Origin: Nakazawaea peltata
Taxonomy: Eukaryota > Ascomycota > Pichiomycetes > Alaninales > Pachysolenaceae
Direction of reading: 5' to 3'
DNA: 64,000 nucleotides
Assembly: GCA_001599355.1 (NCBI GenBank)
Contig: BCGQ01000010.1
Coordinates: 310,001 to 374,000, forward strand
The notes under the pieces are model-generated. The model did no database searches. It saw only the letters and a program-made list of their open reading frames with translations, and had not been told where the DNA came from. A program made the position numbers and the translations under genes. Shown here in pieces: positions 51,663 to 61,467 of the stretch. Numbering within the stretch: the stretch's first letter is position 1; each line of letters opens with the position of its first letter.

Positions 51663-53459
51663 ATGCAAGACGACCATTATCATGTGCTAGGACTTCAGCG
51701 CTTTGCAAGTCTGAACGAGATCAAGAAGTCTTATAGACGGCTTCTGTTGCAGTACCACCCTGATAAAAATAAAGCGGCGGGTGCTGAAGAAAGATTCAAA
51801 AAAATCCATGAAAGTTACAAAGTGTTATCGGATGCGGGTGAGAAGTCACTGTATGATATGAAATTGAGGTCGTCTTCCTCCTCTACTGTGAGATCTACTA
51901 CCACATCTTCTACCGCCCGCACCAATTTCAATCCAAAGGCGACTAATAATTCTTTTGCTGGATCTCCAAGTCAAAGCTATAGAAATAGGAATTTTGATCA
52001 TCTCTTTTCGAAACAGAACAGTTCATTCCGTGAGTCACCTTCCTCTAAATTTCATTATTCAAACTTTGGATCGAGTCCAAGTAAACCGCGACTGACACCA
52101 GTGGATCCAGAAAGAAGAGAGAACCCTTATCGGACACTGTTCTCTAGAAGAAGTGCATCGGGTCATAACACAAGAGCTCAAACACTGAGTCAGAATGATG
52201 GTTCCTCACCTAATGTCAGCGTAGAAATTGAAGATAGTAGTGATGAAGATGATGATACTAAATATGAAGATCTGAAACCTATGCCTAGTGTGAATACACG
52301 AAGGACTCGTGGAAGTACAGATCTTCCAGATTTATCTGGTGAGGGTAAGGAAGAAGATCCAATTGTGTTGGATGAGACAGATACTGACACTAAAAATAAT
52401 GGAGGAGAACCATCTGAGCCATCGTCTGCTAATGTTGAAAGCTCTGCTAGTGCTCCATCCTCAGCAAGCTCATCCAATCCTAGACCTTCAAGGACTAAAA
52501 GATCTAGTGGTCCATCTCTTCAGCAATCTAAAAGACAAAGATATACACCAGCAGAGAGAACTCCAAATGCTCCAAGAATGAAGGGACCAAGTGGCCGTAT
52601 GAATAGAACACTGATGGAAGAAGATGCCGAGACTTCAAGTAGTACAGACCCAATATTCAATGTCTCTGACTTTGCTAAAACTTCTCCGTTTACAAAAAAT
52701 TATGGAGATATCTCTATGGAAGATGTAGGGGAGTCAATTAATAGTATTCCTGCGAGTCCGGGACCTTCCAAAACTCGTACCAGAGTCACTTCTACTAGTG
52801 TCAGATTTGAAAATGGGAAGAGATTCAGACGTTCTAATGACACTTCTTCTAAACTTGCCCATGAACCTGTCAACAGCTTTGCACAGCGATTCACAAAACC
52901 CGTTCAAGAGAATCCTCCTCAACAATCAATGGGGGAAGACTCAAGAAGAGCTCAATTCACTAACGATCATCCCGATTTCCATTGTACTCTCCCTATATTT
53001 TATGATTCTGCAAAGGCCATCCACAAGATCTCGCTTGGAGATCTCTTGAAAGCTCAATTCGAGTTAATTCCTCCCTCTCCACCAATGTTAGAAAGAGCTT
53101 TCATGACACCGACCGAATTCCGCCAATTACTTACGGCCTTCTACCTGTACGAAGAACACTTCAAAGTATACCAAACCAGTTATCTCTCCTATATGAAAAT
53201 CCGAGTCGAACTGGACGTGTTCCACATGAAAAACATCCTCGGATATCACAGCATCACTGAAAGTTCCGTGTCTCGTGACCTGAATATCGACCTTCAAAAT
53301 TTGAAATTGTATAAACAGGTAGCAGATGTCGATACTCGGATCACTCTGATGTATCATCAAGTCTTAGCTGAGCATTCATCGGCATTGGACAAGTTTGGTT
53401 CGATATGTAAAGTGTTCTCCAAACCCGTTCCTGATTCCGACTACGATAGTGACGATTAA
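51663..53459 (+). CDS. J-domain protein with a long disordered region and a conserved-looking C-terminus
   Basis: This 598-residue protein has an N-terminal J domain (1-70) with YHVLGLQRFASLNEIKKSY and the HPD motif in LLQYHPDKNKAAGAEERF. Residues 75-430 are Ser/Thr/Arg-rich and disordered, with an acidic SUMO-interaction-like stretch (SVEIEDSSDEDDDT and PIVLDETDTD) and basic clusters suggesting a nuclear location. The C-terminal 150 residues form a helical domain ending CKVFSKPVPDSDYDSDD. I cannot name the family with confidence; fission-yeast Mug184/Mug185-type J-proteins are one possibility. An MCB box and HSE-like repeats lie upstream. Confidence 0.8.
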   Translation: MQDDHYHVLGLQRFASLNEIKKSYRRLLLQYHPDKNKAAGAEERFKKIHESYKVLSDAGEKSLYDMKLRSSSSSTVRSTTTSSTARTNFNPKATNNSFAGSPSQSYRNRNFDHLFSKQNSSFRESPSSKFHYSNFGSSPSKPRLTPVDPERRENPYRTLFSRRSASGHNTRAQTLSQNDGSSPNVSVEIEDSSDEDDDTKYEDLKPMPSVNTRRTRGSTDLPDLSGEGKEEDPIVLDETDTDTKNNGGEPSEPSSANVESSASAPSSASSSNPRPSRTKRSSGPSLQQSKRQRYTPAERTPNAPRMKGPSGRMNRTLMEEDAETSSSTDPIFNVSDFAKTSPFTKNYGDISMEDVGESINSIPASPGPSKTRTRVTSTSVRFENGKRFRRSNDTSSKLAHEPVNSFAQRFTKPVQENPPQQSMGEDSRRAQFTNDHPDFHCTLPIFYDSAKAIHKISLGDLLKAQFELIPPSPPMLERAFMTPTEFRQLLTAFYLYEEHFKVYQTSYLSYMKIRVELDVFHMKNILGYHSITESSVSRDLNIDLQNLKLYKQVADVDTRITLMYHQVLAEHSSALDKFGSICKVFSKPVPDSDYDSDD

Positions 53460-53500
53460 ATATATAAAACTACTTCGAATTAATAAATCTGTATCATTAT

Positions 53501-54373
53501 TTAATCTATTTCCAGAGTGATTTGTTTGCTGAGAAGATGGGCCAGGTAAGGAGCCAATTTGAAGCTGGTATTCAGCTCGCTATCGAATTCAAATTGTTGT
53601 TCTTCTAAAGTTTTAGAACTTTTACCTCCATATTCTTTAGGTAACTGCGATCCCAAGTATTTTCCAACGTCTTTACCGTCACCTAAGACTTTGAACTTCT
53701 TTCTGGTCTCATCGCTGACGAATTTGGATACAAAAGCGAACACCCAAGATAAGAGAGCCGGGATGTTGACGAAGAACTTCTCACTTAATACTTCAGGATA
53801 ATAACTTTGGAATAACTTGATTACCGATTTGGATCCCTTCTTAACGTTTGGGTCCATTCTTAAGAATGAAAGCTTTTTGTAGTCATGAACTTGTACCATA
53901 TAATCGTTCAGGGGGTCCTTAAAATCCAACAATTGAAGACCACGTTCCATTACACCGACTCTCCAACGTAAGAAAGAATCGACATCTCCGAAGATCTTCA
54001 GTGGTTCGGTCACATTTCCGTACACATTGAACGTACAAACCTTCTCATTGGCCGGGTTTTCCAGGTACCAGGTAATAAAGCTGATGACATCGAATTTCTT
54101 GTCGTGTTCCTCTTTGAATCCGGCACTGAGTGGGTTGTATTCCTTTCTCCATACTAAAGTCTTGGACAATTGGTCTTTAGCCTTCTCATAATCAAAGGCA
54201 TTTGCCCGGAGGAACTTGGTGACAATCACCTTAGTAATTTGCTCGTCATAAAACTCACCTTTACTGTCTAATTGGTAGCCATAAATTTCATCATATTCAC
54301 TATCGTCGATGATTTCATGAAGCTCGGCAAGAAACTTGGTCAAGAGACCTTCTTCTTCTTTAGTTAAACTCAT
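53501..54373 (-). CDS. SFH5: Phosphatidylinositol transfer protein, SEC14 homologue
   Basis: This 290-residue CRAL-TRIO protein from ATG 54373 (MSLTKEEEGLL) compares with 294 for S. cerevisiae Sfh5. A longer frame needs a non-ATG start. It has the CRAL-TRIO N-terminal helices (KFLRANAFDYEKAKDQL, LVWRKEYNPL) and the lipid-binding fold (YKKLSFLRMDPNVKKG, then YYPEVLSEKFFVNIPAL). Sfh5 moves phosphatidylinositol between membranes at the plasma membrane and ER, and in S. cerevisiae also binds heme. It is convergent with the J-protein gene (41-base gap). Confidence 0.92.
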   Translation of the reverse strand: MSLTKEEEGLLTKFLAELHEIIDDSEYDEIYGYQLDSKGEFYDEQITKVIVTKFLRANAFDYEKAKDQLSKTLVWRKEYNPLSAGFKEEHDKKFDVISFITWYLENPANEKVCTFNVYGNVTEPLKIFGDVDSFLRWRVGVMERGLQLLDFKDPLNDYMVQVHDYKKLSFLRMDPNVKKGSKSVIKLFQSYYPEVLSEKFFVNIPALLSWVFAFVSKFVSDETRKKFKVLGDGKDVGKYLGSQLPKEYGGKSSKTLEEQQFEFDSELNTSFKLAPYLAHLLSKQITLEID

Positions 54374-54498
54374 CCTCAATTGATCGCCATCAATTTTATC
54401 TAGAAGATCTAGAAGGCAATTAAAAATTATAAGAGAAAACGATCTCGGCCTCGGGGAGTGCTTTCCTAGTTGGGAAGTTTTATCCGAAAAAAGTAAAT

Positions 54499-55368
54499 TT
54501 ATTGAGTTTTGACTTTAGGGGGTTTAGAGGGTTTGGCAATCACATTGTAATAGACCAATTGAAGAGCAAGGATCAGATTGAAAATTGCTCCGAGGAAATA
54601 ACCTATAAGGATTTTGTTGTCATTAACATTTCCCAGGATAGTGGTGAAAATTCTCAGAATAGTACCAAAGTTGTAATTTGCGACACCAAAAGCACTCAAA
54701 TTCCCAGTAGATTTGTTCTTAAAGTTAGAGATGATTTGAGGAAGCTTACTCAGGATGGAGATTGGGATAGTGAGTGTGAACAAATTCGAAACTAGACTGT
54801 CATCCAATGCTGCGAACATTCCTTTTGGAGCGAACATTAGGTAGACACTAACGAACAAAACAGTGAAGAAAAGTTGGAAAAGGTCAAATTTTTTGGAGAA
54901 TCCAATGAACAAGATCAAAATCACAACGTTCTGAATAAATAACATGACCGACTCTCCAAATGTAGAAAATGAGTTTCCTTGTCTGAAATTGTAAGCACAT
55001 GTGATCAAATAATTAATAGCCTCCAATGCATAACTTAAGAATGATAATCCTGCTACGCTTTGAGTCTTCAAAATGGTGCGAATTTGAGGGATCTTGACAA
55101 TCGATGACGCCGATACCATCAGTACTCCGAGGACCTTAGAAAGAGCAAATTTGATCAATTCAGGAGAGTCTTCTGAGAAGAAATCCAATTCCATCACCAA
55201 TCTTTGAAATGCCAATGGTCCAATCAATTGTGATCCGACTTTGATCATCGGATCAGGGATCTTGCTGGTCAAGGGTCTCAAATATTTGAGTACAAACTCG
55301 GCACGTTGTTGCAACTCTTCCAAATCGATATTTTTCATGAAATCTTGTAATCCTTCTTTCAGATCCAT
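54499..55368 (-). CDS. PQ-loop membrane protein, MPDU1 family
   Basis: From ATG 55368 the product has 289 residues with about seven hydrophobic segments. It has two PQ-loop motifs: VKIPQIRTILKTQSVAGLSF and LSKLPQIISNFKNKSTGNLS. The first resembles the MPDU1 signature of a PQ motif followed by K-S-x-x-G-L-S. MPDU1 (Lec35) is needed in mammals for use of dolichol-phosphate mannose and glucose in the ER. To my knowledge S. cerevisiae has no clear MPDU1 gene. An upstream GTG would add six residues but is unlikely. It is divergent from the cyclotransferase gene. Confidence 0.85.
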   Translation of the reverse strand: MDLKEGLQDFMKNIDLEELQQRAEFVLKYLRPLTSKIPDPMIKVGSQLIGPLAFQRLVMELDFFSEDSPELIKFALSKVLGVLMVSASSIVKIPQIRTILKTQSVAGLSFLSYALEAINYLITCAYNFRQGNSFSTFGESVMLFIQNVVILILFIGFSKKFDLFQLFFTVLFVSVYLMFAPKGMFAALDDSLVSNLFTLTIPISILSKLPQIISNFKNKSTGNLSAFGVANYNFGTILRIFTTILGNVNDNKILIGYFLGAIFNLILALQLVYYNVIAKPSKPPKVKTQ

Positions 55369-55597
55369 CTTTACTTCTCTTATCACGTCCGATAGCCTAT
55401 GTCTCCTTGAAGCGATGATGTCTTGAACTAACTCCCTTGACGTGGCATCGCCTTTCGACCTGAAAAGGCAATTAATTTTTCATGCACGACTCCCTCGGGA
55501 AATTCCAAATCGGGAGATTTTCATAACGCCTTGGGAGCTGATAAGAAAACCGGCGGATCTCGATAAGAGTTTGAGAAGGATTAACCAGCTAGACAAG

Positions 55598-56103
55598 ATG
55601 AGTATGACATTATTGTGAGTATTAGAGGATTATTTGAGTGTTGGAAGGTGTCACTAACCGTATATTTTAGTTGCTACGGCACCCTTATGAATGAAAACAT
55701 CTTTTATACTGTTACCAAGCTTCCTCGTGGAAGCATTGAAATGAAAGAAGCCACTTTACTGAAATTCAAGAGAACTAGAGTTAAGGATGAGAAGTATCCT
55801 GGTGCATTTGAGACCGGTAAAGATGAGGATAGTATCTTGGGTATGATGATCACAGGTCTTACTGAGAAGGATTTCAAGTTTCTCGACTGGTTTGAAGGTG
55901 ATAACTATGATAGAATCGCTGTTGATGTGACTTTGAAGGGTACCGGAGAGACTCACGAAGCTTATGTGTACTCTTGGAAGGATATGAGTCGTCTTTTGTT
56001 GGATACTCCTTGGGATGCCGAATGGTTAAAGGATGAGGAGCTGACTAAACATTGGTTACACAATGAAATTGAATCTTTCCAAACTATGCCTTCATTCGAC
56101 TAA
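55598..56103 (+). CDS. AIG2-like gamma-glutamylcyclotransferase family protein with a 5' intron
   Basis: Exon 1 (55598-55614) and exon 2 (55671-56103) encode 149 residues. The intron has donor GTGAGT, branch CACTAAC (55652-55658) and acceptor TAG at 55670; unspliced reading stops at once (TGA after six codons). Splicing creates MSMTLFCYGTLMNENIF, the substrate-binding YGTLM motif of the AIG2/GGACT/GGCT-like fold. The likely acid residue is in FLDWFEGDNYDR. The family releases 5-oxoproline from gamma-glutamyl amines or dipeptides, but the substrate of the short fungal members is not established. Confidence 0.88.
55615..55670 (+). other. Intron of the AIG2-like gene
   Basis: This 56-nt intron runs from GTGAGT to TTTTAG with branch motif CACTAAC 12 bases before the acceptor. 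It interrupts codon 6 between its second and third bases. Confidence 0.85.
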
Positions 56104-56181
56104 ATCAGATTTTAATGGTATGTAAAATGCTAATATTATTATTATATAGAAATGCTAGAAATTATTAGTTTTTTTATTCAT

Positions 56182-57009
56182 TCAAACCGTTACCTTCTCT
56201 ACTGTGGTCTCAGAGGCATCCAATGTGTCTTCGATGTCTTCTTTGACTTTTGTCTCTGTTTGAGCTACTGAAGTTTCTTGGAGCGAGAGATCTAAGCTTT
56301 CATCACTGGCATCAATATCTTTGTCTTCTGTGTCATCATGGCGGAACACTCTAAATCTAAGTAACCAAATACCTTGACTAATGAAAATTCCCAACTCCAT
56401 GACACCAACAATGGCATATAATATTATTCCCATGATATCAATCTTTCCTGAACAACCAAGTGACAGAGCGCTGAAAACAGCTCCACTGAAATCCATCAGT
56501 AAGAAGATGAAATTGATTCCAACAACTCTTCCTTGTCTCTTTGCAAGCTCGAAATAAGGAGGAATTAAACCAACGGCCAATAAAAGAGACGCAATACCAC
56601 CGAAGATCATGGCTGGCCATTCAAGACCTTTTTCCAAATACAATTTCTTCAATGGGATGATAAAGGCTATTTCCAATGCCAAAGAAATACCCAAGAATAA
56701 CCCACCGAGGAGGTAAATCTTATTCTTCTTCATCGAAATAGGAGGGTAATATAAGGATTGTAACCATGAAATAAAACATAACGTGGTGAACAATTGAGGT
56801 TGTACCTGCAATGCAATGGCACTGTCAGTCGAACAAAGATAAATTGAAAATGGAACACCACAAGCAGACCATAAAAACAACATAATTGGTGGTAATCCCT
56901 CACAGTTCTTCCTTCTGTAATTGTAGATTACTTGAGGAATCAACTGCACCGACCATAATACTGTACCAATGGTACTTAAAATATTAACAAGACTTGAATC
57001 GTGGGCCAT
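56182..57009 (-). CDS. PQ-loop repeat membrane protein
   Basis: From ATG 57009 (MAHDSSLVNILSTIG) the product has 275 residues; 27 extra bases upstream need a TTG start. Seven membrane segments are visible. PQ-loop 1 reads SVQLIPQVIYNYRRKNCEGL; the second loop is degenerate (VGLIPPYFELAKRQGRVVGI). The C-terminal 60 residues are acidic and cytosolic-looking. The family includes lysosomal/vacuolar cystine and cationic amino-acid exporters (cystinosin, Ypq1-3), but this one is not clearly a Ypq protein. It is convergent with the AIG2-like gene (78-base gap). Confidence 0.85.
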   Translation of the reverse strand: MAHDSSLVNILSTIGTVLWSVQLIPQVIYNYRRKNCEGLPPIMLFLWSACGVPFSIYLCSTDSAIALQVQPQLFTTLCFISWLQSLYYPPISMKKNKIYLLGGLFLGISLALEIAFIIPLKKLYLEKGLEWPAMIFGGIASLLLAVGLIPPYFELAKRQGRVVGINFIFLLMDFSGAVFSALSLGCSGKIDIMGIILYAIVGVMELGIFISQGIWLLRFRVFRHDDTEDKDIDASDESLDLSLQETSVAQTETKVKEDIEDTLDASETTVEKVTV

Positions 57010-57837
57010 CTTACTTAGCAAATAATGAAAACGCAAAGGGGGTGTTTCTGTTTCTTTTAGGGATAAATTCTAAGCAGAAATATCGATTTGTGTGGGGAAA
57101 CAACAAAATAATAGGGATCAACTTTGGACTACACGTTAATGATATGAACTATAGAATAACTGTCTGAAACCTGGGTTGCAATTCTTATTTATATATTTAC
57201 ACAGAGTGACACCTTAGAAGTTCCGATGGAAAAATTTTTCACCGGCTAGAAGACACCTCTAACTAAGAGACCCTTTAGAGTTGACTAAGGCGGAGAAGGG
57301 CATCGCGGTGGCGCAATAGTTAAGATTTTTTTTCTATTCCTCAACTGAGAGACCCTCGAAGGAGAATCGCAAATACATTCCTAATTAGGAAGGTAGAATC
57401 TGACTGAGCCTTACACGTCTCCTCCACAGTCCGAATTTCTTTTTTCTGCTCATTTTGGTGTTTTAGACGGAGTTTTCACATGTGGGTCTGGGGGTCTGGA
57501 ACGTCAGTGACTAGTATTAGCACCGGACAAGTCCACTATCCAAAGGGTGAAGTCGCATACAGAGTGGATTAGGTCAAAAGGGGTAACTCCATTAGTAGAG
57601 TGCCTTTATTTGGGTACCTCACCTGAATTGGAAATTTCAGGAAGCTAAGCGAAAAGGGGCATCTCTCTGGGGATTGGAGTTGCCAAATTTAGTAATTGTG
57701 TCATCTACCGGATACAGTAGCCTAACTGAGGCGTATAATCTGAACTAGAACTTAACACTAGAGAATTCTCTACCGAATACACCCGGTGTAACCTTTAATC
57801 TTCAATATGATCTGCAATTGTAAGCTCGTCCTTGAAA
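57010..57837. other. Intergenic, nothing clearly coding
   Basis: This 828-base spacer upstream of the PQ-loop gene contains two copies of AACTRAGAGACCCT (57261-57274 and 57343-57356) and a GGTGGCGCAATAGTTAA stretch (57308-57324) that looks faintly like a tRNA A-box, but no B-box or cloverleaf follows. No ORF is supported. Confidence 0.6.
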
Positions 57838-58131
57838 TCACTTAGAACTATAATGACTCATAACTAAATTGGTAGTTCCATATTTGTAATACTGTAAATT
57901 TCTCAACGCAGATTCACAATCTGCTTCATTATGGTATTCTACAACCAAACCTTTGTTGTTCTCGGTATATTTTGTTGATTCGACATTCCCAAACTGAACA
58001 AACACCTTCAATAAGTCTTTAGCAGGATCTGAATCCTTGGAGAAGTTAGCTAATTCAACGGTTAGTAAAACTTCATGACTCGATAATATCTTCAACACCC
58101 ACTCACTGATCAATAAACTCCTTGATGACAT
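57838..58131 (-). CDS. Small RRM-like protein
   Basis: This 97-residue protein begins MSSRSLLISEWVLKIL. The order beta (VLLTVELANF), helix (DPAKDLLKVFVQFGNV), beta (ESTKY, then GLVVEYHNEADCESALRNLQ) follows an RNA-recognition-motif fold, with a degenerate RNP2 (LLTVELAN) and RNP1 (KGLVVEYH). It lacks strong aromatic RNP residues, so RNA binding is uncertain. I do not recognise a specific family. ATG at 58131 is the only sensible start. Confidence 0.6.
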   Translation of the reverse strand: MSSRSLLISEWVLKILSSHEVLLTVELANFSKDSDPAKDLLKVFVQFGNVESTKYTENNKGLVVEYHNEADCESALRNLQYYKYGTTNLVMSHYSSK

Positions 58132-58356
58132 CTCTTACACTCTCTTGAGTATATCTCTCCGTATCTCCTATGGTATCTCCCTCTGTATCTCCTCCTAATT
58201 CTTTGTTTTTGTCTCCTTTTCGTTCCCTTTTCTCTTCGCGTCGAAAGCTTAATTTAGATGAAAATTTCCCTTTTAGGAAAGCTCATCGCCAGTGCCAAAT
58301 CAGGAAAGAAAGCTACAGCGGGGTTAGTTCTATGATACGTTAAATAGTTTATTCAT

Positions 58357-59922
58357 TTAAGCAGAAGTTCCGGTGACAGCAGCAACGACTCTGTTCAAGC
58401 TAATCTTCTTTTCATGGTAAATTTTGGCTTGTTGATATACAAAAGTGACGGTGACTGTTCCGATCACCAGAGTGAGCAGGATCAAGATTAAGTTGACAGG
58501 AACTGGGTTCATCTTGAAAGTGCTATGGGTTTCTTTGTCCAAGAAACTTTGTAAGAAGTTGAAGATACCACTGACACACATGATGGTACCGTATAATTTA
58601 CCGAAAGTCTTGAAACCGAATACCTTAGCACAGAAGTCGGAAATTGAGGTGTAGAAGAAAGGTCTGTAAGCGACAAATACCAAGACATGGACGAAACCGA
58701 CCAATAATGAAGGAATGACACCCATAATACCGATAACCAAAGAGAATCCCAATAAGACGGTGAGAACAGTGAATGTAGTACAGTTGTCCAAGAAGATACC
58801 GACAAATGGAATGGAAACAATACCTCCTAATGGCAAGGCAATGTCGAAGAATTTGTTCAAAGTTTCGGCACGCAGAGGGTCCAAAAGGTAGCTGTACTGG
58901 GTATTGATGGTAGCGACAAAGTAGTTCAATCTTAACATTTGGATTGTTGTGAACATGGCAATCAATAAGAACCAGTAAGATCTGAATTGATAAGAGCTGT
59001 CAAATCCATGTAAAATACCAAAGATAGATCCGGCAACGTGGTTGGTTTCTTCTTGTTCAACTTCCTCGGCGTAACTTTGCTTCAAAGCATCACCAATAGA
59101 GTCTCTTCTTTGCATGCTGACATGCAGTTGTTCAGAAGCAGGCAACAAAGCGGTGTTCTCATTGATCAAAGCTTCTTCAGTCAGGTCGACTCTGTTATTC
59201 TCTGGCAGAACTTCATATGACTCGGAGGACATGATGAAGATTTGCAGAAGAGTAATGAAAGTTGGAATGATCAAATATAACTTGAAGAAAGATTCAATTG
59301 GAATAGAACCATCGTGCAGGTTGTAGACCATTTTGTAAATAGCGAAAAGCAGAGAAGAAGCATCAAATGCACCAGTCAACAACAGCAAAACAGTTCCAGA
59401 TTTATCTGGGAAAGCATTGGACAATTGGAACGATGAGATGAAAGCAAATGGACCACCAAGAGCCATGAAAGCATAACCTACTAAGTATGGGTCGAAGAAA
59501 GTGATACTTCTGGAGAAAACAAAAGTCAGACAAGCCATGTATAAGAAGGCAGCACCGGCCAAACCACACAGTTTAGGACCGTAGTTGTCCAAGGTGAATC
59601 CAATGGCCAATGCAGCAACATTGGTCAAAACAGCACCAACAGTGAACATCATATTCAATTTCAAATCTTGGTCAACACACAATGCTTGGCCTGGATTGGA
59701 ACCATCTTCTTGCACAGACATGAAAGTACGCAGCATTTGTAACATGATGTCAGGACTCAGAGTGTCAAGGTCACAATATTGCTCATAAATGCCCTGCTTA
59801 ATCAAAATAGGTTTCAAAGCAGCAAACCCGAAGATAGGTCCTCCGGAGAAGAGACACCATACAATTGCACAGGCAACTTGCAGCAATCTTCTCAGTTTAG
59901 GAACTTGATAGTCATAAATCAT
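58357..59922 (-). CDS. FMP42: Major facilitator protein of the FMP42 / SLC43-like family
   Basis: From ATG 59922 (MIYDYQVPKLRRLL) the product has 521 residues with twelve hydrophobic segments and a central hydrophilic loop (about 255-310), close to yeast Fmp42 (YMR221C, 504). Motifs include FSGGPIFGFAALKPIL in segment 1 and FTLDNYGPKLCGLAGA, the family version of the MFS A motif. The family is related to the vertebrate LAT3/LAT4 amino-acid transporters, but the yeast substrate is unknown. An upstream extension of 19 residues would need a TTG start. Confidence 0.88.
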   Translation of the reverse strand: MIYDYQVPKLRRLLQVACAIVWCLFSGGPIFGFAALKPILIKQGIYEQYCDLDTLSPDIMLQMLRTFMSVQEDGSNPGQALCVDQDLKLNMMFTVGAVLTNVAALAIGFTLDNYGPKLCGLAGAAFLYMACLTFVFSRSITFFDPYLVGYAFMALGGPFAFISSFQLSNAFPDKSGTVLLLLTGAFDASSLLFAIYKMVYNLHDGSIPIESFFKLYLIIPTFITLLQIFIMSSESYEVLPENNRVDLTEEALINENTALLPASEQLHVSMQRRDSIGDALKQSYAEEVEQEETNHVAGSIFGILHGFDSSYQFRSYWFLLIAMFTTIQMLRLNYFVATINTQYSYLLDPLRAETLNKFFDIALPLGGIVSIPFVGIFLDNCTTFTVLTVLLGFSLVIGIMGVIPSLLVGFVHVLVFVAYRPFFYTSISDFCAKVFGFKTFGKLYGTIMCVSGIFNFLQSFLDKETHSTFKMNPVPVNLILILLTLVIGTVTVTFVYQQAKIYHEKKISLNRVVAAVTGTSA

Positions 59923-60633
59923 GGCGTCAGAATCAATATACAAACCCCAATATGAAAAACTTTTTACCTCTGCCTTCAAATTCCTTAAATACTTTTCTTG
60001 CTGCTTGAGCTTATCAGTAGTGGACTGCAGATTTTAGAGGGAAAAAGTTTGCTTTAAGCAGCAGAGAAGAGCGGAAACAGCCGAAATGTATGGACAGTGC
60101 ATTAGAGGGGGAAGGGGAGGGGGGTTACAGGAGTAGCGTAAGCTTGGGGGATGCGAGGGATGATGCGAGGGAGGGATTGCAGTATTGTTGAAGGAGGGAG
60201 TGAAGGGCATTTGACTACTGAGGTGTTATGACGTTCGAGTCTTTCAATGACTGAAGTGTTCCTGAATAAATCTATGTATAACTTTAGAGAAGGTTTTACT
60301 AAGGCAAGGGAAGGCCGCGGGTGAATAGGATGTAATAAATTGAGCCGATGATCTCGCCGGTTTCAATTCATATTAGTGTTTCTAAAAGGGACCCCGTCCC
60401 CTCTAAACTCCCTTTGTTGTTTCCCTCTTGGCCCACACTAATTGTCCCAAAAAGGCCCCCAAACAACCAGCTTAGGAAAAAACTTAAGCACAGTCTTATC
60501 AACACGGCTTTTTTTCTTTGTGTTTTTTTTTTTCCTTTCTTTCGCTTGTTTCTTTTTTATTTCCTTTCTAGGATTGTGTCATGCAATGAGCTTCGGAGAA
60601 TTCCGAAGGCGTTTTGGCGATGAGCTTTATATA
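59923..60633. other. FMP42 promoter region
   Basis: This 711-base spacer has a G-rich block with a duplicated 12-mer GATGCGAGGGAK (60150-60173) and a T-rich block near 60505-60560. Short plus-strand frames at 60348-60645 are low-complexity and not believed. Confidence 0.6.
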
Positions 60634-61467
60634 TCATCTTGCTAAGATCCAAGTCACCAATTCTTGAATGTTGACGATTTCTTTGCAACTAACTAGGAAA
60701 AGACCAATATCACGGTTCAATTCTATGATCTCTTCTTCGTTATGTTGTATAATTATGCTGGGTTTCTTTTTTAATTCCCGCTGAATTCCTCCTGAGGGAG
60801 ATGACGAGGTAGGATCGGCTGTAGCAACAGTATTGATATGAGGACTGGTTACTTGTCGCTTAAGAGTAAATCTATCACCGGGTTCTTGTTCTAATCCAAT
60901 GAATCTTTTAAGTAACCCGATTTTTCCATCCGCTTGCAAAAGAGAAGTTGTACTATCAGTTTTGGGTAACTGCGATGACGTTCCTGACGAAATACCGAGT
61001 CCTGTGCCCTCAATAGTTGATAAATTCCTGACATAGTCAACATCCTCTAGTAAATCAATTTTGTTTGCGACAATCAGAATTGGTACATGTCGAGATTTTT
61101 CATCTTGTAATAATTCCAATAGCTTTCGTCTGGCCCGCGGTAACGTCATCGTATCACTTAAATCTATCACATAAACTATTATATCCGCAGTCTCTTGATA
61201 ATACTCTCTCCATATCGAATTCTGAAATCTTTCCTGTCCTGATAAGTCAAATACTTTGAGTAATAAGTTATTCTTAGTAAAATACTTGAAATCCATCCCA
61301 ATGGTGGGTATCGTGTCCTCCTGGAATTCTTTCCCCATTAGCACATCACAAAGCGATGTTTTACCACTGTTGGAAAAGCCTAGTATCACAATGTCAAGTT
61401 CTTGTTGATAAAACAAGTGTAATACCGAGTAATACAAGTTCTTGAATAACTTGTACAACGAATACAT
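60634..61467 (-). CDS. Arf-like small GTPase (Arl8-like) with a large insertion
   Basis: From ATG 61467 (MYSLYKLFKNLYYSVL) the product has 277 residues, against about 185 for a normal Arf-like protein. G1 is LGFSNSGKTSL, the switch I Thr region is TIPTIGMDFKYF, switch II is FDLSGQERFQNSIW, and G4 is ANKIDLLED. About 90 residues rich in Ser/Thr/Gln separate G4 from a late G5-like FLVSCKE, so the insert sits in the C-terminal half. No myristoylation Gly is present; an amphipathic aromatic N-terminus could insert into membranes as in Arl8. Subfamily is inferred from overall pattern only. Confidence 0.82.
   Translation of the reverse strand: MYSLYKLFKNLYYSVLHLFYQQELDIVILGFSNSGKTSLCDVLMGKEFQEDTIPTIGMDFKYFTKNNLLLKVFDLSGQERFQNSIWREYYQETADIIVYVIDLSDTMTLPRARRKLLELLQDEKSRHVPILIVANKIDLLEDVDYVRNLSTIEGTGLGISSGTSSQLPKTDSTTSLLQADGKIGLLKRFIGLEQEPGDRFTLKRQVTSPHINTVATADPTSSSPSGGIQRELKKKPSIIIQHNEEEIIELNRDIGLFLVSCKEIVNIQELVTWILAR

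Noticed and set aside
57308-57324. A-box-like GGTGGCGCAATAGTTAA
   Set aside because: No B-box or cloverleaf downstream, so not called as a tRNA.
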